Assembly: GCA_025656675.1 (NCBI GenBank)
Contig: JAHXHN010000004.1
Coordinates: 62,001 to 126,000, forward strand
DNA from: Candidatus Thiodiazotropha sp. (ex Codakia rugifera)
Lineage (GTDB): Bacteria > Pseudomonadota > Gammaproteobacteria > Chromatiales > Chromatiaceae
Direction of reading: 5' to 3'
DNA length: 64,000 nt
A program made the translations under genes and the position numbers. Below, piece after piece: positions 48,502-56,943 of this stretch; within the stretch, counting starts at the first letter, position 1, and every line of letters begins with the position of its first letter. The notes under the pieces are model-generated. The model was given only the letters and a program-made list of their open reading frames with translations. It was not told the origin of the DNA and did not search any database.

Positions 48502-49596
48502 TTATGATTTCTGCATTATGTAGAAATTATTCTGAATGTCATGCTCCAACTGGTGGATTTCAACATGACTGAATCCCGCCTTTTTCAGCATCTCGAGTGC
48601 CAACTCCTCACCCCACATGGTACCTAGTCCCGCACCATTGCTGGCTAGTGATACTGTCATGCAGTGCATGGTCGAAATGGTGTAGAGCAGTGGTGCGATG
48701 GGATGATCGAGATTATTTTCCAGATAGGTTGAGGCTCGGATGTCCTGCATCAGAAAAGTACCACCTGTTTTCAACGTCTGGTAGATACCATCAAGAACAC
48801 TCTGTGGGGTGGCCTGATCATGAATAGCATCGAATGCTGTAACCAGATCAAAAACTGCTGTCTCTGCCGTCTCGCTGAACCCGGTCAGGTTACGTGGTAT
48901 GAAACGGATATTACTCAACCCGTTCTTCATACCCTGTCCTCGTGCATAGGTAATGGCTTCATCCGAAAGCTCATAACCGACGAATTCACTGTTGGGAAAA
49001 CGCTCGGCCAGATGAAGCAGGGCACGACCTCTGCCGCAGCCGATATCGAGCACACGGATACCGCGCTCAAGAGCCGGGATGAGATCACTGATCAAAGGCA
49101 GGATATGCTCATCCAGTGCTGCCAATACAGTCTGCCCGCTATCATCTTCCATCACCTCATGAAAGCGGGGGAAGTGCTCATAGCCCAAGCCGCCTCCTTC
49201 ATGAAAACAATCGATGATACGGTCCTCAACCTGGCCCAGAAGGCCAATGTATTGTGCAAAGACGGCCATATTGTCCGGAGAGGAACGCCGTGTCAGCAGT
49301 GCGGCATGACTTGGGGGCAACCGATAGTGTTGCTCTTTTGGGTCGTACTGCAGAACCCCGCCGGATACCATGGCACCCAGCCACTCTTTGACATAACGGG
49401 TGTTGAGACCGGTGTGGGCAGCAACCTCTTCCAAAGTTGATGGCGGCAGTTCAGCCAGGGCATCGAACAGACCGGTGCGATGACCAATGGAGACCATCAG
49501 AGAGAGGGCTCCCTGGTTGATCATACCGATAAGCTGGTCAGCAAACTCATCGACGTTTTTTTCCTGGGTTGGCATTGGGATACAGGCATTACACAT
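48502..49596 (-). CDS. class I SAM-dependent methyltransferase with N-terminal winged helix
   Basis: 364 residues. The N-terminal part (about 15-110) is an O-methyltransferase-type dimerisation/winged-helix domain (STLEEVAAHTGLNTRYVKEWLGAM). Residues about 170-320 are a Rossmann methyltransferase with motif I VLDIGCGRGRALLHLAERFP and acidic loop YELSDEA; FDAIHDQATPQ follows at the catalytic region. This resembles the Rv2258c-like group annotated as methyltransferase regulators of unknown substrate. A divergent TetR gene lies 240 bp upstream. The intergenic 48218-48501 before the chemoreceptor shows nothing. A truncated tail duplicate is at 46022. Confidence 0.85.
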   Translation of the reverse strand: MCNACIPMPTQEKNVDEFADQLIGMINQGALSLMVSIGHRTGLFDALAELPPSTLEEVAAHTGLNTRYVKEWLGAMVSGGVLQYDPKEQHYRLPPSHAALLTRRSSPDNMAVFAQYIGLLGQVEDRIIDCFHEGGGLGYEHFPRFHEVMEDDSGQTVLAALDEHILPLISDLIPALERGIRVLDIGCGRGRALLHLAERFPNSEFVGYELSDEAITYARGQGMKNGLSNIRFIPRNLTGFSETAETAVFDLVTAFDAIHDQATPQSVLDGIYQTLKTGGTFLMQDIRASTYLENNLDHPIAPLLYTISTMHCMTVSLASNGAGLGTMWGEELALEMLKKAGFSHVEIHQLEHDIQNNFYIMQKS

Positions 49597-49655
49597 GGTG
49601 ACTCCTCCAAGGGTGTTTTCCGGGTTTGTGTATCAAGCCTAGAGGAGAGGTATTT

Positions 49656-49688
49656 AATGCTTCAATACAGGAAAAGAAATAAAGCATT
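49656..49688. promoter_or_regulatory. possible operator half-sites between methyltransferase and tetR
   Basis: AATGCTT (49656-49662) and AAGCATT (49682-49688) are inverted with about 19 bases between, in the divergent gap of the methyltransferase and TetR genes. Arms are short, so this is a weak candidate operator. Confidence 0.3.
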
Positions 49689-49836
49689 TGCTCTTATCTA
49701 TTTGTAATTATTGATTTATTGGAGATACTGCTTGGCCATTGTGGTTAAATCATTGAAGATTTAGACCGCGTTTCTGACCCGTGGTATAAAATTAATCCTG
49801 TCAGTTGCTCATTTTTCACCTCATCTGGAGAACGTC

Positions 49837-50481
49837 ATGCCCCGTGACGGCACAATCACCCGAAATAAAATCATGGATGTGGCACAGCAGATGGTACTGG
49901 ACGTTGGTCTCACAGGTACCTCGGTCGAGAAAGTGATCTGTGGGGCAGGTGTGACAAAAGGGACCTTTTTCTACCATTTCAAAACCAAGCATGATCTCGC
50001 TGCCTCACTCATTGAACGTTATGCCGATGACGATCAGCATCACTTTCATGATTTCATGACCAAGGCGGAGCAGTTGGCACGGGATCCCTTGCAGCAGTTC
50101 CTCATCTTTCTCGGTCTGTTCATAGAGATGACAGAAAAGCTGGAGGATCCTTTTCCTGGTTGTCTATACGCCGCCTATTGTTATCAGAGTGGGGCTATCT
50201 CGCCTGAGGTTATGGATCAGGTCAAACAGATGATGCATTTCTGGCGTGAACGGTTGAGCGAAAAACTGCAGGCGGTGAGTCGTCTCTATCCCTCACGGAT
50301 ACCTGTTACACACACCCAGGTAGCCGACCATGTGCTGACCACCTTCGAGGGGGCATTCATTCTTTCGAAAGTGATGAAAGAGCCTAAGCTGGCTTCGGAG
50401 CAGTTGATTCAATGCCGCAACTATATCGAGCTGTTATTCGGTCCTGAAACTGAGTCTCCGTCACGAAACGGATCAGAATAG
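49837..50481 (+). CDS. TetR/AcrR-family transcriptional regulator
   Basis: 214 residues. HTH: MDVAQQMVLDVGLTGTSVEKV then AGVTKGTFFYHFKTKHDLA. The C-terminal domain (PFPGCLYAAYCYQSGAISPEV) fits the LmrA/YxaF-like group. It is divergent from the winged-helix methyltransferase and probably regulates it. The start ATG is preceded by GGAGAA. Confidence 0.87.
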   Translation: MPRDGTITRNKIMDVAQQMVLDVGLTGTSVEKVICGAGVTKGTFFYHFKTKHDLAASLIERYADDDQHHFHDFMTKAEQLARDPLQQFLIFLGLFIEMTEKLEDPFPGCLYAAYCYQSGAISPEVMDQVKQMMHFWRERLSEKLQAVSRLYPSRIPVTHTQVADHVLTTFEGAFILSKVMKEPKLASEQLIQCRNYIELLFGPETESPSRNGSE

Positions 50482-50515
50482 TACTGAGTTTAGAACCAGG
50501 GTGGTATGGCTCACA

Positions 50516-51136
50516 TCAGGACAACCACTTTTTTCGCATAGTCTCTCTATTCATCACCAACCACTGCAAGGCAATAATAATACTGGTCGAGTTAGCCCGA
50601 CCACTATAGAGCTCTTTTATCGCATCCTCGCTATCCATTACGATGACGCGGATATCCTCACCCTCGTTATCGAGCCCATGTACGCCTTGTGCATTCGAAG
50701 CATCGACTTCACCACAAAAGAGTGAAATGCGATCAACAGATATACCCGGACTGACCATGAATTCACAGATAGGTTCGAGACGCCCTATCTCACAGTTGGC
50801 CTCCTCGATCGCCTCCCTTCTTGCCACGGCTTCGTCACTCTCATTATCCGGCGTGAACCCACCGACTGTTTCGAGAATCCATGGTGTTGCCTCTTTGTCC
50901 ACTGCACCGATACGAAACTGTTCCACAAGCACCACTTGGTCCAAATGGGGATCGTAGAGCAGCACCGAAACCGCCCTGAGTTGCTCAAGGCGTTCTCTTA
51001 CCAGCGGCTCACTCTTTCCGCCCTGGTAAAGTTCATGTTGCAGGTGATAGCGATTGATTTTTAAAAATCCCCTGTAAACAGGATTTGAATCAATAATTTC
51101 GTATTGAAGTTTCATCTGATCATTATGATTTTTCAT
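50516..51136 (-). CDS. nudF: ADP-ribose pyrophosphatase, NUDIX family (NudF-like)
   Basis: 206 residues from the ATG at 51136; the frame runs to a TTG at 51199 without family sequence, and an ATG at 51115 is an alternative. NUDIX box GGFTPDNESDEAVARREA followed by IEEANCEIG (G-x5-E-x7-REUxEExGU pattern with N for G near its end). The N-terminal dimer swap part (YRGFLKINRYHLQHEL) matches the ADP-ribose class. It hydrolyses ADP-ribose to AMP and ribose phosphate. It lies 92 bp after hupV on the same strand; a -10-like TATAAT at 51147-51152 suggests its own promoter. Confidence 0.85.
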   Translation of the reverse strand: MKNHNDQMKLQYEIIDSNPVYRGFLKINRYHLQHELYQGGKSEPLVRERLEQLRAVSVLLYDPHLDQVVLVEQFRIGAVDKEATPWILETVGGFTPDNESDEAVARREAIEEANCEIGRLEPICEFMVSPGISVDRISLFCGEVDASNAQGVHGLDNEGEDIRVIVMDSEDAIKELYSGRANSTSIIIALQWLVMNRETMRKKWLS

Positions 51137-51228
51137 GGCATCTATTATTATATTTTTTTTTATGATTAACTTCGTCCTGTCTTCCTGAATAAATAGCAAT
51201 CAGCGGCACTGTTCGCACCCTTCATGGA

Positions 51229-52677
51229 TCAATGCACAGTACAGACCATACAGGGATCAAATGACCTGACAATGTGTTGCACTGAAACCGGTTCTGACTC
51301 CCCTTCCCTCAGTTGAGCACCTTGCAGTGCGAGTTCCAGTGCACCGGGCCGATCCTGGTTATCCCTGGGCGAGAAATTCCAGGTAGTCGGGGCAATGATC
51401 TGATAGTTGAGGATGCGGCCGCGTTTGATCTTTATCCAATGCCCTAAACTCCCCCTGGCTGCCTCTACCAGTCCATATCCCTGTGTCTCCTTCGGCATGG
51501 CATTATGATTGCAAAAGGGTTCCTTGGGTTTAATCGCCCTCACCCACTCCTCCATCAGTATCACACCTCGTGCAATCTCCAACAGGCGGGCAATAACTCG
51601 ATTCTGCACATTGCCGCCACTGTGCAGGACCAGTTCCCTGATCAAGGGATGACCATCGATTTGTTGACGCGCCAATGCCCCCACTTCCATAACGCGACCA
51701 TTCAATCTTGGTGCCTTGCACCAGGTATAGGCTTGTTCTATCTCTGCATCCGGCATGGTAATGCCATTAAAAGGGTGTTTGGGATCCTTCTGATGACCCA
51801 TCCAGCTGTGACTGATATCTTCAGTTATTGTTTGCGTATCCAGGGTTTGAATTCCATTATCCCAGACCCCTTGTCTGAAGGTGGGAGAGCTATCCAACAC
51901 GTAAGCCCCATAACTCATAAAGCGATCACTGGCCCGTCCCAGTCGGGATAAATGAAGGTGATCAGCCAGTTCCAGAAACAGGCTGAAATCACTGTTATCG
52001 ACTTTGTGGTCTGCACGCCACTGTTCAAGTGCCTGAATCGAATCAAGTGTAACGATGTTTTCCAGACTGTCACCAAACAGCTTCGTTTGTAGAAACTGGC
52101 GAAAACCATAAAGGATGGCCTGTATTCTCGCTTTCTCCTGCATCTCCACGGAACGGGTGGTACCACCCGGTTGAATAGCGAGACTGTGTGGCCACTTGCC
52201 GGCCAACAGACCCATTAAATGCATGAACTGGGCACGAGCAGGCAACATCTCCCGGGTAGCGCTGCCTGTCTGGGCGGTAAACCGCTCTGCAACCCTGGTA
52301 TACCAGGGTTCTTTGCTGTAGGTCTGGCGTGCAAAGTCGGGCATGAAGAAGAGATAAAAGTGAGTCAGATGATCAGATATATTTTCATTGGCAAGGATTA
52401 GATTAATCGCCAGATCACCATTGGTTGTTGCATTCAATCCTTGTGCATCAGCCAATGCTCGAGCCGCAGCTACCGATTGGGAAACGGAACAGATGCCACA
52501 GATACGTGGCGTATAGACCAGTGCGTCCCACGGCTCCTTGCCCTGAAGTATCTGTTCGAAGCCACGATAGAGCGATGAAGAGACATGGGCTGAAACCACT
52601 TGTCCCTGCTGGATCTCCAATTCCACTTCCAGGTCACCCTCGACCCGGTTGAAGGGGCCCATGATACGTCGTCCCAT
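51229..52677 (-). CDS. hupV: H2-sensing [NiFe] regulatory hydrogenase, large subunit
   Basis: 482 residues. Nickel ligands: L1 motif RICGIC (Cys60, Cys63) and L2 motif DPCMVCTVH (Cys476, Cys479). The protein ends exactly at the His of L2, so the C-terminal extension cut by a maturation protease in catalytic enzymes is missing. This is the mark of HupV/HoxC sensor subunits. Its start overlaps the small-subunit stop by one base (TAATG). With HupU it binds H2 and signals to HupT. It is cytosolic, as its partner has no export signal. A catalytic group 1 or cyanobacterial group 2a enzyme is less likely given the adjacent HupT and HoxA. Confidence 0.93.
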   Translation of the reverse strand: MGRRIMGPFNRVEGDLEVELEIQQGQVVSAHVSSSLYRGFEQILQGKEPWDALVYTPRICGICSVSQSVAAARALADAQGLNATTNGDLAINLILANENISDHLTHFYLFFMPDFARQTYSKEPWYTRVAERFTAQTGSATREMLPARAQFMHLMGLLAGKWPHSLAIQPGGTTRSVEMQEKARIQAILYGFRQFLQTKLFGDSLENIVTLDSIQALEQWRADHKVDNSDFSLFLELADHLHLSRLGRASDRFMSYGAYVLDSSPTFRQGVWDNGIQTLDTQTITEDISHSWMGHQKDPKHPFNGITMPDAEIEQAYTWCKAPRLNGRVMEVGALARQQIDGHPLIRELVLHSGGNVQNRVIARLLEIARGVILMEEWVRAIKPKEPFCNHNAMPKETQGYGLVEAARGSLGHWIKIKRGRILNYQIIAPTTWNFSPRDNQDRPGALELALQGAQLREGESEPVSVQHIVRSFDPCMVCTVH

Positions 52678-53690
52678 TATTTCTTTACCCTGCTGGTTGG
52701 TGGTACACGGATATGGTCTGCGACTGCATTCTCTTTAAGTCGAGTGGGCGTCGCCGCCTTGGAAAGCGATGCCAAGGCCACGAACCAGGCCTTGGGCATG
52801 TCGGTTGGCAGGCCAATGGGAATACCGGCGATCTTCGGAGTCCTGGTAAAGGCGTGTCCCGGTTCTTCAAATCCGGGCGCAGTACAGTTGACACAGGCGT
52901 AGCCACCACGCAGGCAGGAGCCCTCCCCATTCCATAAGCGGGTATTGCAGTCGGCATGGGCCTGAGTACCGAGACACCCCATATGCTCCATCATGCAACC
53001 AAGGTCTGAAGGTTTCTCCGCACTCGCCTTGTATTCATAGAATTCATTGCGTGTACAGCCATGGTGAACCAGGTGATCCGCGTAGCTGCGCGGTCGTCCC
53101 CACTCATCCAGATCATCCGCTTGCAGCTCACCGAATGCCAACTGTACGAGGGTCTCCGTCACCCAGTTGGGATGTACCGGACAACCCGCAATATTGATCA
53201 CCGGCAGGCCCTTTTTATCCTGGTAGTCACTACCTAACAAACCACCTGGCATTTGATCCTCATACTGCAGGCCGCAGGCTTCACTCGGATTACTCCCAGC
53301 TGCGGTAATACCACCATAGGCTGCACAGCTGCCAACGGCGATCACATGCTTTGCCAGTCTGGCCAGTTTCTCGATCCAGTCCCGCATTGGTTTACCTGTC
53401 CCAGATAAACGATGAAAAAGGCCAGAACCATTGGGACCACGTACCACCGATCCCTCAAGGCAGAGTATATCCAGACGCACTTTTTTCGAAACGATATTTT
53501 CCAACAACTCAATCAGCTCAGACCCGGATGCCTCACTGAGTGAGGGATGCCATAGCAGGTTGATACCTGCGCTCTCAAACAGGGTCATCATATCCGGGCC
53601 TTCCGCACACAACAACGAAAGTGAACAGCCACCACAACCACCGGATTGAAGCCACAGCAGATTCAACGGCTGTGCTTTACACTCACTCAT
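52677..53690 (-). CDS. hupU: H2-sensing [NiFe] regulatory hydrogenase, small subunit
   Basis: 337 residues without a Tat signal: it starts [20 protein letters not shown], where Cys19 and Cys22 begin the proximal cluster site. Later cluster ligands lie in VGSCAAYGG, NIAGCPVHPNW, HGCTRNEFYE, GCLGTQAHADCN and CVNCTAPGF. Absence of a signal peptide and of a C-terminal membrane helix separates it from uptake HupS. It overlaps the hupT stop by 8 bp, so sensor and kinase are co-translated. Confidence 0.93.
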   Translation of the reverse strand: MSECKAQPLNLLWLQSGGCGGCSLSLLCAEGPDMMTLFESAGINLLWHPSLSEASGSELIELLENIVSKKVRLDILCLEGSVVRGPNGSGLFHRLSGTGKPMRDWIEKLARLAKHVIAVGSCAAYGGITAAGSNPSEACGLQYEDQMPGGLLGSDYQDKKGLPVINIAGCPVHPNWVTETLVQLAFGELQADDLDEWGRPRSYADHLVHHGCTRNEFYEYKASAEKPSDLGCMMEHMGCLGTQAHADCNTRLWNGEGSCLRGGYACVNCTAPGFEEPGHAFTRTPKIAGIPIGLPTDMPKAWFVALASLSKAATPTRLKENAVADHIRVPPTSRVKK

Positions 53691-55056
53691 GTACTTTTCC
53701 GTTCAGGGGTAGCTGAAGCGTAAATTCCATGCCGCCCTTTGGATGATTCCTGGCTTGCAGTTCACCACCGAAATCGTGGGCCAGACCATAGCTGATATAG
53801 AGTCCCAACCCGGTTCCCTTGCCAACTGCCTTCGTGGTAAAAAAGGGATCGAAGAGCTTCTGTAGATCTTTTTCAGGGATACCTGGCCCGTTATCACGTA
53901 CCTTGATCCAGGCGTTATCCCCGTCCGTGTCAAGCACTATAGTCAGCGCTGCACCGGCCTGTTGTTCCATGACATCAACTGCATTCTGCACCAGGTTGAC
54001 AAGGATCTGGTGTACCTGTCCCTGCCTGCCTGTCACCATCAGTGATTCTGGAAGTTGGTAGTCCACTTCAGGATTCTCCCGACAGGCCTTGATAACCCAC
54101 TGAGTCGCTGTCAGTATCACCTGGGTCAGCTCGAAGGGTTCCGGACTCTCTTTCTGGATGCTGGAGTACCTTCGCAGGTCGAGCACGATATCGCTGATGC
54201 GTTCAGCACCCTCCAGTGTCCCTTCTATCAAGGGACCGATATCGGTCTCGATGCGATCGATTTTATAGGCTTCACGTAACGATTTATGGCGCTGTGGATC
54301 GAGGTGCCTACCCACTTCAGTGAAGTAATTATTGATGCGCTCACCATAACGCTTCAACGCATGCATATTGCCAAACACGAAACTGATTGGATTATTCAGT
54401 TCATGGGCTACTCCCGCCACCAGCCGGCCAAGAGAAGCCATCTTCTCAGAGTGGACCAACTGCTGCTGGGTCTGTTTAAGATCGAGATGGGTCATGTTGA
54501 GCTGTTCGTAGGCACGTCGCAGTTCCCCTACGGGACGCCCGATCAGCACCATACCCATTAGACGTCCATTGGTGTCGTACCTGGAAGAACAGTTCATCGC
54601 CAGAGGCACAGGTTTACCGTCTGTATCCGATAAGCTGACCTCACAATCGACAATCGAGTCACTGCCCAATTTTTCCGGGAAACTATCCACCAAAGGTTGT
54701 GAGTCGAGGCTGAATATCTCACTGATCGGCCGTTGTAACAGATCCCGCTCCTGTCTACCGCTCAATTTTTCCAAGGCACGATTGACCTGTTGGATGCGAC
54801 CCTGAATATCACAAACGATGAGTGCATCGGTCATCGACTCCAACACACTGCTGATAAACTGTTGCGCCTCTTCCAGAGCGGCATTCTTTTGTTCCAGCTC
54901 CACCTGGTAGTGAACCAGGTCGGCATAGACCTTATCCATCTTCTGAATGACATCGATCCAAGCGCTCTCCGTGCTCTCTGTGAGTTGCAGCGGATCGCCC
55001 ACTCCTGCCTCATCGATGAGGCTGATATTCGGACGTTCTCTGTTGTCTGCTTTCAT
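53683..55056 (-). CDS. hupT: hydrogen-responsive sensor histidine kinase HupT/HoxJ
   Basis: 457 residues, soluble. A coiled segment (about 38-68) leads to a PAS domain (about 68-175: [18 protein letters not shown]), then HisKA with [18 protein letters not shown] (phospho-acceptor His219) and a HATPase_c domain ([36 protein letters not shown]). In Rhodobacter and Ralstonia the homologue forms a complex with the regulatory hydrogenase and phosphorylates or dephosphorylates HupR/HoxA. There is no membrane helix, consistent with cytosolic docking on HupUV, most likely through the PAS region. Confidence 0.93.
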   Translation of the reverse strand: MKADNRERPNISLIDEAGVGDPLQLTESTESAWIDVIQKMDKVYADLVHYQVELEQKNAALEEAQQFISSVLESMTDALIVCDIQGRIQQVNRALEKLSGRQERDLLQRPISEIFSLDSQPLVDSFPEKLGSDSIVDCEVSLSDTDGKPVPLAMNCSSRYDTNGRLMGMVLIGRPVGELRRAYEQLNMTHLDLKQTQQQLVHSEKMASLGRLVAGVAHELNNPISFVFGNMHALKRYGERINNYFTEVGRHLDPQRHKSLREAYKIDRIETDIGPLIEGTLEGAERISDIVLDLRRYSSIQKESPEPFELTQVILTATQWVIKACRENPEVDYQLPESLMVTGRQGQVHQILVNLVQNAVDVMEQQAGAALTIVLDTDGDNAWIKVRDNGPGIPEKDLQKLFDPFFTTKAVGKGTGLGLYISYGLAHDFGGELQARNHPKGGMEFTLQLPLNGKVHE

Positions 55057-55458
55057 AGCCCCTTCACTATCTCCTTGTTGATAAATACAGCCTACTGTCA
55101 GAATCGGTTATTAAATAGTTCTTCCACTCATAGAGTGCATTTAAAAAATAAAACCACTATTGCCTCAGTCATTGATAGAACCATTAACTGCTTGCAAATG
55201 AAGGTAAATCACTGCGAATTCAACGCAAATCATCTCTCCCAGCATACTTTTGCTGATAACCCGGTTTACAATCGGTCAGATTGCCGAACCTCTGAATCCT
55301 GGAAACAACGCCACCAACACTTTTCATCAGGGATCAAGCAGGCATTCCAATTCATAGAGAAACTCGCCTTCCTTTTCAGTGATTGGCGTTCAATGGCGGC
55401 CACTCCTCCACTCTTAGGAATCCACCTGATAGAACGGTGATATGCAGAGGTCAGTCAA
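55057..55458. other. 402-bp gap between hoxA/hupR and hupT
   Basis: Inside an otherwise tightly packed operon. It is A+T-richer than the flanks and has no protein-like frame on the minus strand. The long plus-strand frame crossing it (54790-55440) is antisense to hupT for much of its length and lacks family features. It probably carries a separate promoter for hupTUV; I see no clear -35/-10. Confidence 0.4.
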
Positions 55459-56943
55459 TCAACCCACTGCATCCTGCTCACCCTTATCATGGAGTTGCTC
55501 AACCTTTTCCAAACCATAACGCTCTAACTTACTACGTAAACCAACCCGGGAGAGACCCAACTCCTTTGCCGCCTGACTCTTATTCCAGCGGTGACGAATA
55601 AGGGTCTCTTTCAGAATACGCGCTTCCAGGGATTCAACACGTTCTTTCAACGATCCCTCGAGTCCAACCATAGTTTGCAGATCGGCCTCATCCCCTTCCG
55701 GTGCTGCATGTAACACCCTCGGCGAAAGTAGTTCAGCACCCATCTCATCCGTATCACTCATCACCAGCATATGTCGGATCTCATTCTGCAGTTCTCGTAC
55801 ATTGCCAGGCCAATGATAGGCCTGCATACAGGCGAGTGCCTCGGCGCTAAAACCGTCGACCTCTTTACCCAAGTGCTGAATGGCAGCATCAAGAATGCTG
55901 TTGGCGATCAGCGGGATATCTGTTTTCCGTTCACGCAGTGCCGGTAAGTGAAGGGTTACTGTCGCTAGTCGATAATAGAGATCCTCACGAAAACGACCTT
56001 CTCTGACCTCCTGCTCCAGGTCACGATTGGTGGCCGCAATCACCCTGACATCCACCTGACGTGTCTGACTGCTGCCCAACGGTCTGATTTCCCCCTCCTG
56101 CAACACTCTGAGCAGTTTCACCTGGAAGGCGGGAGAGACCTCACCAATCTCGTCCAGAAATACGGTACCGCCACTAGCCCGCTCGAACAGGCCCGCCCTG
56201 TCCTCCACCGCACCGGTGAAGGCACCCCGTTTATAGCCAAACAGTTCGCTCTCCAACAGTTCGTCAGGCAATGCACCACAGTTCTCCACAACAAAGGGTT
56301 GATCCCAGCGGGCACTGTTATAGTGCAAAGCACGGGCTGCCAACTCTTTACCGGTACCCGACTCACCGGTCAACAGTACAGAGACATCATAGGGCGAGAC
56401 ACGCCTGATCTTTTCACAAACTTGATTCATACAGCTTTGTGGACTGCGTACGATCTGATCTTCACATTGATAGTCATCACGTAAATGTTTGCGTTTCTTG
56501 TCCATTGCCGCCTGCAAACGAGTGGGCGACATTTTCAGCTCAATGGAAAGGATCTCATTCTTACGCTGTAGCTCGAATAACTCAGCCGCATTCTTCAACA
56601 ATAGAATCAAGTTATCCGGGTGCCAGGGTTTTGTTATGAACTGATAGATCCCTGCATCATTGACAGCACTGATGATATCTTCCGAGTCAGTATAGCCGGA
56701 GATAATCATACGAATAACTTCAGGCCATTGATCACGAACCTGCTTGAGAAACTCCACACCTGTGATATCAGGCATGCGCTGATCACAGAGTATGATTTGT
56801 ACCCACTCATTCTCCAGAATCTCTGTTGCCTGCTTGACGTTCTCCGCAATCTGAACATTGAAGTCGTCTTGCAGTATGCGCTGTAAAGTCTCAAGACCAC
56901 GCACTTCATCATCGACAATCAATACGGTAGGTAGGCTGCTCAT
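55459..56943 (-). CDS. hoxA: NtrC-type response regulator of hydrogenase genes (HoxA/HupR)
   Basis: 494 residues. Receiver domain with phospho-acceptor Asp54 (CDQRMPD), AAA+ domain with Walker A GESGTGKE (193-200) and the sigma-54-contacting GAFTGA loop (240-245), and a C-terminal Fis-type HTH ([23 protein letters not shown]). The GAFTGA motif shows it can activate sigma-54 promoters. It is predicted to switch uptake-hydrogenase transcription under control of HupT. The ATG at 56943 overlaps the hoxX stop (ATGA); an ATG at 56958 adds 5 residues. Confidence 0.93.
   Translation of the reverse strand: MSSLPTVLIVDDEVRGLETLQRILQDDFNVQIAENVKQATEILENEWVQIILCDQRMPDITGVEFLKQVRDQWPEVIRMIISGYTDSEDIISAVNDAGIYQFITKPWHPDNLILLLKNAAELFELQRKNEILSIELKMSPTRLQAAMDKKRKHLRDDYQCEDQIVRSPQSCMNQVCEKIRRVSPYDVSVLLTGESGTGKELAARALHYNSARWDQPFVVENCGALPDELLESELFGYKRGAFTGAVEDRAGLFERASGGTVFLDEIGEVSPAFQVKLLRVLQEGEIRPLGSSQTRQVDVRVIAATNRDLEQEVREGRFREDLYYRLATVTLHLPALRERKTDIPLIANSILDAAIQHLGKEVDGFSAEALACMQAYHWPGNVRELQNEIRHMLVMSDTDEMGAELLSPRVLHAAPEGDEADLQTMVGLEGSLKERVESLEARILKETLIRHRWNKSQAAKELGLSRVGLRSKLERYGLEKVEQLHDKGEQDAVG

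Noticed and set aside
51229-53690. Catalytic uptake hydrogenase HupSL
   Set aside because: No Tat signal on the small subunit, no C-terminal extension on the large subunit, no cytochrome b gene next to it.
54790-55440. 216-codon plus-strand frame across the hupT start and the gap
   Set aside because: Antisense to hupT for about 270 bases and with no family features in the remainder.
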